Assembly: GCF_015773195.1 (NCBI RefSeq)
Contig: NZ_JADWYK010000001.1
Location: 62,001 to 126,000 of the forward strand
Length of the DNA: 64,000 bases
Reading direction: 5' to 3'
From: Hymenobacter guriensis
Lineage (GTDB): Bacteria > Bacteroidota > Bacteroidia > Cytophagales > Hymenobacteraceae
Within the stretch, counting starts at the first letter, position 1. Each line of letters opens with the position of its first letter. The notes beneath the pieces were generated by a model that was not told where the DNA came from, searched no databases, and saw nothing but the letters and a program-made list of their open reading frames with translations. This document shows, piece by piece, positions 44,877 through 52,734 of this stretch. Position numbers and translations under genes: made by a program.

Positions 44877-44884
44877 CAAAGTTA
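44877..44884 (-). promoter_or_regulatory. -7 promoter box for the DUF4296 gene, predicted leaderless
   Basis: Reads TAACTTTG on the minus strand; only 4 bases separate it from the GTG start, so the transcript would be leaderless or nearly so. Confidence 0.6.
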
Positions 44885-44908
44885 GGAAGATGCGTTAGTT
44901 TAGCCGGA

Positions 44909-45808
44909 ATGAAGGCCGCCGAAGCCACCCCACTGCAGCAGCTTATACGCAAGCTGCGCCAGTTCGAGATTCGCATTCGTCATGCCGTCGACGCGCAGCT
45001 GCAGGGCAACTTCCATTCCGTGTTCAAGGGCACGGGGCTGGAGTTCGACGACGTGCGCCTCTACCAGTACGGCGACGAGGTGCGGGCCATCGACTGGGCC
45101 GTATCGAGCAAGGGCCACGGCACCTTCGTGAAAACCTATAAGGAAGAGCGTGAACAGCAGGTACTGCTGCTGCTGGATGTGAGTGCCTCCCAGCGCGTGG
45201 GCGCGGCCGGCCGTCGCAAGATTGACGTGGGCCGCGAAGTATGTGGATTGCTGGCCCTCACAGCCGCCCGCCAGAGTGCCCAGCTCGGCATACTGGCTTT
45301 TTCCGACCAGAAAGAGCTGTATCTGCCGCCGGGCAAAGGCATCCGGCACGCCTACGCCCTCATCAAAGGCCTGTTCGATCTTACACCTCGCTCCCCACAC
45401 ACCGCCGTAGCGGCCGGCATCAAGCAGGCGCTAGGCCTCATCAAGCGTCGCAGCCTGGTCATTCTGCTGTCTGATTTTATCGATACCGGCTACGAGCGGG
45501 AGCTGACGATGCTGGCCCGCAAGCACGACCTGATTGTGGTGCAGCTGCTCGACCAGCGGGAGCGGGAGTTCCCCCCCCTGGGCATCGTGCCCCTGCTCGA
45601 CCAGGAATCAGGTCGTACGGTGTGGGTGAATACGTCCTCAGCCGCCTTCCGGGCCCGCTACCGGGCCACCTACGAGCAAAACCGGGAGCAGATCGGGCAG
45701 ATCTGCCGCCGCCACCGCACCGAGTTCGTGTCCATTGCCACCGATGCCGACTACGTGCCGCAGCTGGTGAACCTGTTTCGGCGGCGCAACCAACGCAGTC
45801 GTGGGTAG
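44909..45808 (+). CDS. DUF58 domain protein of the Bat (aerotolerance) locus
   Basis: 299 aa, cytoplasmic, with a degenerate von Willebrand A fold. The DUF58 sequence YQYGDEVRAIDWAVSSK (near residue 55) and LLLLDVSASQRVG (near 90) are typical. In Bacteroidota this gene normally follows a MoxR ATPase gene and precedes Bat genes; here moxR is not adjacent. Start at ATG 44909 (MKAAEATP). It overlaps the next gene by 8 bases. Confidence 0.92.
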   Translation: MKAAEATPLQQLIRKLRQFEIRIRHAVDAQLQGNFHSVFKGTGLEFDDVRLYQYGDEVRAIDWAVSSKGHGTFVKTYKEEREQQVLLLLDVSASQRVGAAGRRKIDVGREVCGLLALTAARQSAQLGILAFSDQKELYLPPGKGIRHAYALIKGLFDLTPRSPHTAVAAGIKQALGLIKRRSLVILLSDFIDTGYERELTMLARKHDLIVVQLLDQREREFPPLGIVPLLDQESGRTVWVNTSSAAFRARYRATYEQNREQIGQICRRHRTEFVSIATDADYVPQLVNLFRRRNQRSRG

Positions 45809-46709
45809 CCGCTGGGTGGCGCGCCTTGGCCTGGCGCTGTTGCCGCTGGTGGCCCTGGCGCAGCAGCCGGAGCCCGTCGGCCGGTTCCGGCAGCCCACCA
45901 CGCAGGTAGGCGACGTAGTGGAGTTTGAGCTGACGTTCCGGCACCCGGCCGCGCTGGAAGTGGTCTTTCCCGATTCCACGGCTGATTTCCGGCCGTTTGA
46001 GTACGTGGGGCGCCGCTACTCCCCTACCCGCACCCTCCAGGGCCAGAGCCTCGACCGCGCCGTATACCGTCTGCGCACCTTCGCCCTCGACTCGGTGCAG
46101 CAACTGAGCTTGCCCGTAATGGTGCTGCGCGGCCGCGACTCCGTGTTGCTGCCCACGGCCCCGGCGGCGGTGCGGCTGCGCTTTCTGGCTCCGGCCGCCA
46201 CGGCTTCTCCGCCCGCACTGCGCGCTACCACTACCCTGCTGCCGGTGGAGGCCCGCTTCAACTACCCCTACTGGCTGACGGCCCTGGGCGGGCTGATGGT
46301 GCTGAGCGGCGGGCTGGTGCTGCTGTTTCGAAGGCGCCTGCGCCGCCGCTACCAGCGCTACAAGCTCCGGAAAAACCACGCTTACTTTCTGGCCCAGTAT
46401 GCTCGCCACATCGAGCGGTTTGAGTTGTCGCGCTCGGCTACCAATATGGAGCGGGCCATTACGCTCTGGAAAAACTACCTCACCCGCCTCGAAGACAGCA
46501 ACCTCAACTCGCTTACGACCCGCGAGGTGGAAGCCCACTACCAGCACCACCCGGCCATGAGTAGTGCCCTGCGCGTAGCCGACCGGGTGGTGTATGGCAA
46601 CCTGCTGGCCGAGGACGAAACGCCGGAAATAGACCAGGCCTTTGCGCAGCTGCGCGAGTTTGCTGAGCAGCGCTACCAGCTGGCGGGCGCCCGGGTGCAG
46701 GCGGCGTAA
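45801..46709 (+). CDS. Membrane protein of the Bat locus
   Basis: 302 aa. Starts with GTG inside the end of the DUF58 gene (8-base overlap), suggesting translational coupling. A signal peptide (LALLPLVALAQ) leads a periplasmic beta-rich domain (GDVVEFELTF), then one membrane helix at about 152-178 (WLTALGGLMVLSGGLVLLF), then a basic, helical cytoplasmic tail. The gene order DUF58, this protein, BatA is usual in the phylum, but its role is unknown. Confidence 0.82.
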   Translation: MGSRWVARLGLALLPLVALAQQPEPVGRFRQPTTQVGDVVEFELTFRHPAALEVVFPDSTADFRPFEYVGRRYSPTRTLQGQSLDRAVYRLRTFALDSVQQLSLPVMVLRGRDSVLLPTAPAAVRLRFLAPAATASPPALRATTTLLPVEARFNYPYWLTALGGLMVLSGGLVLLFRRRLRRRYQRYKLRKNHAYFLAQYARHIERFELSRSATNMERAITLWKNYLTRLEDSNLNSLTTREVEAHYQHHPAMSSALRVADRVVYGNLLAEDETPEIDQAFAQLREFAEQRYQLAGARVQAA

Positions 46710-46753
46710 GCGGCCGGCTCGCGGCCACGGTGCCACATTCCCGGCTGGGGCCG

Positions 46754-46761
46754 TAGCTTTG
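46754..46761 (+). promoter_or_regulatory. -7 promoter box before batA
   Basis: TAGCTTTG matches TAnnTTTG, 37 bases before the ATG at 46799, within the 89-base spacer after the membrane-protein gene. Confidence 0.55.
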
Positions 46762-46798
46762 CTTTCTTCCCGGCCCGACTTTTTTTCCCACCGCCTTC

Positions 46799-47824
46799 AT
46801 GCTCACGTTGCTGGACGGCCTGCGCTACTCTACCCTCACCAGCTATTCCTGGGAGTGGCCGCGCGTGCTGCTGCTGCTGCCGGCCCTGCTGCTGCTGCCG
46901 GCCCTGCGGTGGCTGCTGGCACACCGGTGGCGCACCCGGCTGGGGGTAGCCTTCGTGGCGGGCCGGCTGCGCACGGACTGGTCGGCGCTGCTGCGGTTTC
47001 TGCCCGATCTGGTGCTGCTGCTCTGCCTGGCCTTTGCGGTGCTAGCCCTGGCCCGCCCCCAGCGCACCGACGAGCGGGTGGTGCAAACCGGCGAAGGCAT
47101 CGATATTCTGCTGGTGCTGGACGTGTCGGGCTCCATGGAGCTGCAGGACCTGCAGCCCAACCGCCTGGAAGCCGCCAAGCGGGTAGCCCGCGAGTTTGTG
47201 GCCGGCCGTGCCGGCGACCGGATCGGGCTGGTGGCGTTTGCCGGCGACGCCTACTCCCTGGCCCCGCTTACCACTGACTATGACCTGCTGCGCGAAAACC
47301 TGGGCGAGCTACGCCTGGGCATGATTGCCAACGACGGCACCGCCATTGGCACGGCCCTGGGCGTGGCCACCAACCGCCTGCGCGACTCCCGTAGCCGCAC
47401 CAAAGTCTGCATTCTGCTTTCCGACGGCGAAAACACGGCCGGCAACCTCGACCCGCTGCTGGCGGCCCAACTGGCGCACGCCTACGGGCTGCGGCTTTAT
47501 ACCATTGGCGTGGGCCAGGATGGTACCGTGCCCTTCGGCAAGGACGAGTTTGGCCGCCCGCGCTACGTGGAAACCCGCCTCGACGAAACGGCCATGCGCC
47601 AGCTGGCTACGGCCGGCGGCGGCCAGTTCTTCCGTGCCACCGACACCGAAGCCCTGCGCGAAGTCTTCGACCAGATCAACCGCCTGGAAAAGTCGGAAAT
47701 CAAGCAGACCCGCTACCGCAACACCACCGACCACTACCGCTACTACCTGGCCTGGAGCATAGCCTTCTGGCTACTATGGCTGGCCCTTAAAAACACCTTT
47801 CTCACCAACTCACTGGAAGACTAA
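46799..47824 (+). CDS. batA: BatA-like von Willebrand factor A protein
   Basis: 341 aa: an N-terminal helix pair (LLLLPALLLLPALRWLLA and FLPDLVLLLCLAFAVLALA), a VWA domain with the metal site DVSGSM (D108) and LLSDGENTAG, and a last helix (YLAWSIAFWLLWLALKN). This is the BatA layout; Bat proteins were linked to aerotolerance in Bacteroides. No batB, batC or batD follows, so the locus is short or split. Confidence 0.88.
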   Translation: MLTLLDGLRYSTLTSYSWEWPRVLLLLPALLLLPALRWLLAHRWRTRLGVAFVAGRLRTDWSALLRFLPDLVLLLCLAFAVLALARPQRTDERVVQTGEGIDILLVLDVSGSMELQDLQPNRLEAAKRVAREFVAGRAGDRIGLVAFAGDAYSLAPLTTDYDLLRENLGELRLGMIANDGTAIGTALGVATNRLRDSRSRTKVCILLSDGENTAGNLDPLLAAQLAHAYGLRLYTIGVGQDGTVPFGKDEFGRPRYVETRLDETAMRQLATAGGGQFFRATDTEALREVFDQINRLEKSEIKQTRYRNTTDHYRYYLAWSIAFWLLWLALKNTFLTNSLED

Positions 47825-47970
47825 CGCTTCGCTTAATGTGCTAATTTGGAAAATGTGCTGATGTGCTGAGTACGTCCCTCAACACATAAGAGAAACCCAG
47901 CCCTTTCTCTTAACATTAGCGAAGTAAGGTGCATTAGCACATTTTTCACATTCTCCACCTTAGCGAAGCG
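47825..47970. repeat. Spacer inverted repeat D before yggS
   Basis: Nested blocks: CGCTTCGCT (47825-47833) with AGCGAAGCG (47962-47970); GAAAATGTGCTGATG (47849-47863) with GCATTAGCACATTTTTC (47931-47947); and an inner perfect stem TAAGAGAAA (47887-47895) with TTTCTCTTA (47904-47912). Units are variants of AATGTGCT. The left arm begins at the first base after the batA stop; further CAGCACATTA units run up to the yggS start. Confidence 0.85.
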
Positions 47971-47985
47971 CAGCACATTAAAAAC

Positions 47986-48654
47986 ATGTCCATAGCCGAG
48001 AACATTCGTTTTTTTGAGGAGCAGCTGGCTGGCACCGGCGCTAGGTTGGTGGTCGTCACGAAAACGCACCCCGTGGAGCGGCTGCGAGAGGCCTACGAGG
48101 CCGGTGCCCGCATCTTCGGCGAAAACCGCGTGCAGGAAATGACGGCCAAGCAGCCCGAGCTGCCCAATGACGTGGAGTGGCACCTTATTGGGCACCTGCA
48201 AACCAACAAGGTGAAGTACATAGCGCCCTTTGTACACACCGTGCAGAGCCTCGACAGCCTGAAGCTGCTGGAGGAGTTGGAAAAGCAGGCGGCCAAACAC
48301 AACCGGGTTATCGACGCCCTGCTACAGTTTCATATTGGCGAGGAAGCCACCAAAACCGGCCTCACCCTGCCCGAAGCGGAGAACCTGCTAACGTCTGATA
48401 CTTTCCGTCAGCTGCGCCACGTGCGCATTGTGGGCGTGATGGGCGTGGCTACGTTTACGGATGACGAAGCCCAGCTCCGCCGCGAGTTCCAGACGCTGCG
48501 CGGCTACTTCGAGCAGCTGCAGGTGCGGTATTTCATGGATCAGCCAGCTTTCCGGGAGCTTTCCATGGGTATGAGCTCCGACTACTCCTTGGCTTTGCAG
48601 GAAGGCAGCACGCTTATCCGGGTAGGCAGCGCTATTTTTGGCGCCCGGGGTTGA
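47986..48654 (+). CDS. yggS: YggS/PLPBP family pyridoxal-phosphate homeostasis protein
   Basis: 222 aa, a single alanine-racemase-like TIM barrel without the second domain. The PLP lysine is K26 in VVTKTHPVERL; GENRVQEM, WHLIGHLQTNKVKY and MGMSSDYSLALQEGSTLIRVG are all diagnostic. Binds PLP without known catalysis and keeps free PLP and amino acid pools balanced. Confidence 0.94.
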   Translation: MSIAENIRFFEEQLAGTGARLVVVTKTHPVERLREAYEAGARIFGENRVQEMTAKQPELPNDVEWHLIGHLQTNKVKYIAPFVHTVQSLDSLKLLEELEKQAAKHNRVIDALLQFHIGEEATKTGLTLPEAENLLTSDTFRQLRHVRIVGVMGVATFTDDEAQLRREFQTLRGYFEQLQVRYFMDQPAFRELSMGMSSDYSLALQEGSTLIRVGSAIFGARG

Positions 48655-48656
48655 CT

Positions 48657-48682
48657 GGTTTGATGGTTGTCTTGTTGAATGG
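48657..48682 (+). repeat. Spacer repeat G, left arm
   Basis: A 26-base segment (GGTTTGATGGTTGTCTTGTT and 6 more) right after yggS. It is an inverted copy of 49344-49369, matching at 19 of 26 positions without gaps. The two arms enclose the lipoprotein gene 48720-49337. Confidence 0.65.
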
Positions 48683-48719
48683 CTGTGTTGTCATCAACTA
48701 GGTAGTTCCTTTTGAGAAT

Positions 48720-49337
48720 ATGCGGTACATTTTTACTTTTTTGCCGCTTCTACTGCTGCTGGCGTGCCAGGGTTCTTCTGAGAAAGCGGCTCATGCTTCC
48801 GCCAAAGTGGCCGAGTCTTCCCGCATAGCACCTGCTTATTCAGCTGATTCGATGCGTGCGGCCCGGCTGGCAGCCCAACGCTACGTAATCGATACTATGG
48901 CAATCCTGACCAAAAAGCGGTTGCCGGCCTTACTGGAAAAACTGCAGCGTACCAAGCTCAGAACGTACACTTCTGCCCAGGCACTGCCGCCGGTAGTAGC
49001 CGCCTTCCTAGCGTTGAAGACCGGGGCTAATGGCCCCCCTGAAATAGCCGACCGCGGAGCACCCTTTGAGGCAACAGATGTTGTTTATGATAACTCCTTA
49101 CCAATTCGGCAGTTGATCTATCTGGGGCAGGGTGATGATATGGTGTTGCTGGCCTACTATCAGGGAGGCTTTGGTCTGTCTGTGCACGTTGCCATTTTTC
49201 AGTTGAGGCATAACAAGATTCAGGATATGTGGTCTGGCTGTTTAACCGGTGACCCTACTGCCAAGGAAGACCTTATACAACAATTGCACGAGCTACCCCT
49301 CGAAAGAACCATAACCGGCTGCGGTCTATGCTTTTAG
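48720..49337 (+). CDS. Lipoprotein of unknown function, enclosed by inverted repeats
   Basis: 205 aa. The signal peptide and lipobox (FLPLLLLLACQG; C16) mark a lipoprotein. The mature part is mixed helix and sheet with no family recognised; it ends in ERTITGCGLCF. GC is visibly lower than in yggS or the DUF423 gene. It sits exactly between the two arms of an inverted repeat, as if inserted into the loop of a spacer hairpin. Confidence 0.75.
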   Translation: MRYIFTFLPLLLLLACQGSSEKAAHASAKVAESSRIAPAYSADSMRAARLAAQRYVIDTMAILTKKRLPALLEKLQRTKLRTYTSAQALPPVVAAFLALKTGANGPPEIADRGAPFEATDVVYDNSLPIRQLIYLGQGDDMVLLAYYQGGFGLSVHVAIFQLRHNKIQDMWSGCLTGDPTAKEDLIQQLHELPLERTITGCGLCF

Positions 49338-49343
49338 CAAAAG

Positions 49344-49369
49344 CCAGTCAACCACTTAACAATCCAACC
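49344..49369 (+). repeat. Spacer repeat G, right arm
   Basis: CCAGTCAACCACTTAACAAT and 6 more bases, ending directly before the ATG at 49370. Inverted copy of 48657-48682 (19 of 26 matches). Confidence 0.65.
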
Positions 49370-49753
49370 ATGCACCTAACTGCCCGCGTTATTCTTCAAC
49401 TGGCCGCCGTGCTGGGCTTGCTCAGCGTTGGCATCGGCGCGTTTGCTGCCCACGGCCTGCACGACATGCTCCAGCGCACCAACCGCCTCGACACGTTTGA
49501 AACCGCCGTGCGCTACCAATTCTACCACACTTTGGCCCTGGTGGCGGTGGGCGTGCTGCTGGCCGCCCGACCCGAGCTGCAGGGCCTGGGCCGCACCGCC
49601 GGGCTGTGGCTGGGCGGCATTGTGCTGTTCAGCGGCTCCTTGTATTTGCTCTGCTTTACGGGCTACACCAAGCTGGGTGCCGTCACCCCCATCGGCGGGC
49701 TGCTGTTTATTGCGGGCTGGATCAGCCTGCTGCTGGTCGCCCGGCAGCTGTAG
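49370..49753 (+). CDS. DUF423 family membrane protein
   Basis: 127 aa, four hydrophobic helices. GIGAFAAHGLHDML near residue 21, AVRYQFYHTLALVAVG and the GYTKLGAVTPIGGLLFIAGW end are typical of DUF423 (YgdD-like). Function unknown. ATG 49370 was chosen over an overlapping ATG at 49328 because the family starts here. Its stop is 4 bases from the convergent hutI stop. Confidence 0.9.
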   Translation: MHLTARVILQLAAVLGLLSVGIGAFAAHGLHDMLQRTNRLDTFETAVRYQFYHTLALVAVGVLLAARPELQGLGRTAGLWLGGIVLFSGSLYLLCFTGYTKLGAVTPIGGLLFIAGWISLLLVARQL

Positions 49754-49757
49754 CTGC

Positions 49758-51011
49758 TTACGCGGGCTGCACCTGCCCGCCAATGATGACCTGTCGAACT
49801 GGGTTTTCGCCAAGCCAGTAGGGTAATTCCTCGTAGCTGCGCACGTCCAGCACCAGCACGTCGGCGCGCTTGCCGGGCTCCAGCGAGCCGCAGTCGTGCT
49901 GGCGGTTGATGGCCCAGGCGGCGTTGATAGTCACGGCAGCCAGCGCCTCCCGGGGGGTGAAGCCCATATTCAGGCACGCCACCGACTGCGCCAGCCAGAG
50001 GTTCTTGCTGGGGCAGGAACCGGGGTTGAAATCGGTGCTGAGAGCTACGGGCACACCCTGCTCGATTAGCTGCCGGCCGGGTGCGTACTGCTGCTGCCGC
50101 AGAAACAGGGGCACCAGCGGCAGCAGCACGGCTACCGTAAGCTCCTGTGCGGCCACCCGTGCCGCATCGGCGGCCGATAGATAGTCGCAGTGGTCTACAC
50201 TCACGGCGCCCAGTTCGGCGGCCATGGCGCTGCCGCCCAGGTCGTGGAGCTGCTCGGCGTGGATTTTCAGGCCGAAGCCCAGCGCCTGTGCTTTTTCCAG
50301 GTAGCGGCGCGAATCGGCTACGCTGAAGGCGCCTTCCTCGCAGAAAATATCCACGAACTCGGCTTCGCCTTGTAGCTCCGGCAGCACTTCTTCGGCCAGA
50401 AAGTTAAGGTAGTCGGCGGGGCGGCCCTTGAACTCGGGCGGCACCACGTGGGCGCCCAGAAAGGTGGGCACCACGCGCACGGTCTGCTGCCGGCCTGCTT
50501 CCCGCGCCACCCGCACCAGCCGCAGCTCGGTTTCGCGGTCCAGGCCGTAGCCGCTCTTGGCTTCCAGCGTGGTGATGCCGTAGCGCCGGAAGCCTTCCAG
50601 GTGGTATAGGGCATTAGCCAGCAGCTCCTCTTCCGCCGCCGCCCGCGTGGCGCGCACGGTGCTCAGAATACCCCCGCCCGAAGCCAGGATATCGAGGTAG
50701 GACTCGCCGCGCAGCTTGCGCTGAAACTCGTGGGCGCGGTTGCCGGCAAACACCAGGTGCGTATGGCACTCCACCAGTCCCGGCATTACTACCCTCCCGG
50801 CAGCATCAATCACCTGAGTTTCGGGCCCGATGAAACCGGCCGGCAACTCACTCATAGGGCCGACAGACACAATAACTCCGTCCTGGCAGGCCAGAAATGC
50901 GTCTTCAAGCACTTCCCAGTTGCTCAACTGCGCCCCGCGCAACGGGCCTGGGCCAACACTACCCATGGTGAGCAGTTGACCACAATTTTGGATAAGCAGG
51001 GTGCAGTACAT
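49758..51011 (-). CDS. hutI: Imidazolonepropionase
   Basis: Zn/Fe amidohydrolase of histidine breakdown, opening imidazolone propionate to formiminoglutamate. It has 417 aa with ATG at 51011 (MYCTLLIQN). The HTHLVFAGNRAHEF segment (first metal site), EAKSGYGL, KIHAEQLHD, DHCDYLS and STDFNPGSCPSKNL are all diagnostic. No hutH, hutU or hutG is near. Divergent from a T9SS protein gene. Confidence 0.95.
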   Translation of the reverse strand: MYCTLLIQNCGQLLTMGSVGPGPLRGAQLSNWEVLEDAFLACQDGVIVSVGPMSELPAGFIGPETQVIDAAGRVVMPGLVECHTHLVFAGNRAHEFQRKLRGESYLDILASGGGILSTVRATRAAAEEELLANALYHLEGFRRYGITTLEAKSGYGLDRETELRLVRVAREAGRQQTVRVVPTFLGAHVVPPEFKGRPADYLNFLAEEVLPELQGEAEFVDIFCEEGAFSVADSRRYLEKAQALGFGLKIHAEQLHDLGGSAMAAELGAVSVDHCDYLSAADAARVAAQELTVAVLLPLVPLFLRQQQYAPGRQLIEQGVPVALSTDFNPGSCPSKNLWLAQSVACLNMGFTPREALAAVTINAAWAINRQHDCGSLEPGKRADVLVLDVRSYEELPYWLGENPVRQVIIGGQVQPA

Positions 51012-51135
51012 AGCAGGCAATAAATGTAAAAAATCAGGGCTTTATTTGGACTTAGCCGCCTCAAGTGTGACCTTTACTAAAGCCACGCAAGGCTTTTGGG
51101 CATCACCTTACGCTCAGCAGCCTTACGGGGCGGCT

Positions 51136-51143
51136 CAAAGGTA
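51136..51143 (-). promoter_or_regulatory. -7 promoter box pointing to hutI
   Basis: Reads TACCTTTG on the minus strand, 124 bases from the hutI ATG. It lies 26 bases before the divergent plus-strand ATG at 51169. Confidence 0.5.
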
Positions 51144-51168
51144 TTGTTGTTTTTCACTCTGCTTCGCC

Positions 51169-52725
51169 ATGAAAAAACTTTCTACTACCCTGACATTGGG
51201 CCTGTTTACCCTGTTGCACGCTGGCAGCACCCACGCCCAGCTGCCCACAGACAGCTATGCCGTGACGCGCGGCTGCAACGTGGGCACCACTACTGGCTCT
51301 ACCTTGCAAAGCATCAATGTGGATGGCTCCCTGACGCCCATTGGCCCGGTGTACGTGGCGGGCACTACCACACCACTCATTCTCAACGCCCTGGGCTACG
51401 ATGAGGACAACGAAGCCGTGGTGTATGCCATGGACGTGCCGGAGCAGGTCAACTTCGACAACTTTGATACGCCGCCTTCTCTCTACCGTATCGACCTGAG
51501 CACCGCCGAGGCCACTAACCTAGGCAGCGTAACGCCCCCACCTGCGCCCCCATCCGGAACGTCGGGGCTTAATCCGGGTTTTCGCGTGACGCTCAACTTC
51601 ATTGGTGATGGGGAGGAAGATGAGGATGCCGTTTCCCTGTACTATGTGGGCGGCATTTCATTCCGCTTCAACTACTTAGGCGCACCCGGTGCCCGCATCA
51701 ACGACTTCCATTTCTACGTGGGTACGGTGCAGCTCAACCAGGCCGGTACTTTCAACGCTGCTCCTACCTGGCATGAGCTGGACATCAGCGACCCGGCCAC
51801 GACGCTGGTCATCAATGGCTATAAAGCGCAGGTGGAGGCTTATTTGGCGGCCGGCGCTACTGGCCCGGCCCCGGAGGGCGGCATTCAGGACTGGGTGTAT
51901 GACCCCGCCTCCGACAACCTGGTCAGCTACCTGGGCAAGGAAGACAAGTACCTGACCATTGTGAACCCGGCCACGGCACCCGTAGCGTCTACCGTGGTAG
52001 TGGCCAACCCGGTACCTACCAACGAAAACGTGGGCGGCATGTTCCGCGACAACCTCAACCAGGTGTATACCATCGACGCCGACCACGGCCTGATTCACCG
52101 CATCGACCGCGAAACCGGCGAGTACACCGGCGAATCGTTCGGGGCCGCGTTTGGCTGCTCGCGCGGGGATGCCATGTCGTTTGCCGGGGCCCTGCCGCTG
52201 CCGGTTACGCTTACCCGGTTTGACGTGCGGCCCGATGGCGCCCGGGTGGCCGTGGAGTGGACTACCGCCTCGGAGCAGCTGGCCGAGGAGTTTCGGGTGG
52301 AGCGCAGCGCCGATGGGCGCCACTGGGTTACGCTGCACGAGGAGCCGGCCACCAATACGGCTCAGCTTCGTCAGTACCGGTTCACGGATGCCTCCCCGGC
52401 CCCGGGCCTCAGCTACTACCGCCTTGCCATGCAGGATCTGGATGGTACCCTCAAGCACTCCGAAATCCGGCAGGTGACGCGAACCGCCGGGGCTGCTTAC
52501 CTACGAGCTTACCCCGTGCCCGCGTACGACAAACTCACGGTGGAGATGAACGCCGCGCCCTCAGCCCCACTCACCCTTACCAACAGCCTGGGTCAGGTAG
52601 TGCGGCGACAGGTGGCCGCCACGGCTACCACGCAGCTTTCCACGGCCGGGCTGCCCGCCGGGGTGTATTTCCTAAGCGCCCAGACAGGTTCCCAGACCAC
52701 CACGCAACGGGTGCTTATCCGCTAA
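51169..52725 (+). CDS. T9SS-secreted protein with beta-propeller-like N-terminal part
   Basis: 518 aa. ATG at 51169 (MKKLSTTLTLGLFTLLHAGSTHAQ) gives a standard signal peptide; the frame is open further upstream but without one. The first 310 residues track a summary-type domain (STLQSINVDGSLTPIGPVY, LNALGYDEDNEAVVYAMD, PPSLYRIDLSTAEATNLGSV) like the DUF6923 family. The LPVTLTRF module follows, then a T9SS sorting domain (YPVPAYDKLTVEM) with GVYFLSAQTG. Surface or secreted protein of unknown role. Confidence 0.85.
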   Translation: MKKLSTTLTLGLFTLLHAGSTHAQLPTDSYAVTRGCNVGTTTGSTLQSINVDGSLTPIGPVYVAGTTTPLILNALGYDEDNEAVVYAMDVPEQVNFDNFDTPPSLYRIDLSTAEATNLGSVTPPPAPPSGTSGLNPGFRVTLNFIGDGEEDEDAVSLYYVGGISFRFNYLGAPGARINDFHFYVGTVQLNQAGTFNAAPTWHELDISDPATTLVINGYKAQVEAYLAAGATGPAPEGGIQDWVYDPASDNLVSYLGKEDKYLTIVNPATAPVASTVVVANPVPTNENVGGMFRDNLNQVYTIDADHGLIHRIDRETGEYTGESFGAAFGCSRGDAMSFAGALPLPVTLTRFDVRPDGARVAVEWTTASEQLAEEFRVERSADGRHWVTLHEEPATNTAQLRQYRFTDASPAPGLSYYRLAMQDLDGTLKHSEIRQVTRTAGAAYLRAYPVPAYDKLTVEMNAAPSAPLTLTNSLGQVVRRQVAATATTQLSTAGLPAGVYFLSAQTGSQTTTQRVLIR

Positions 52726-52734
52726 AGCCAACCC

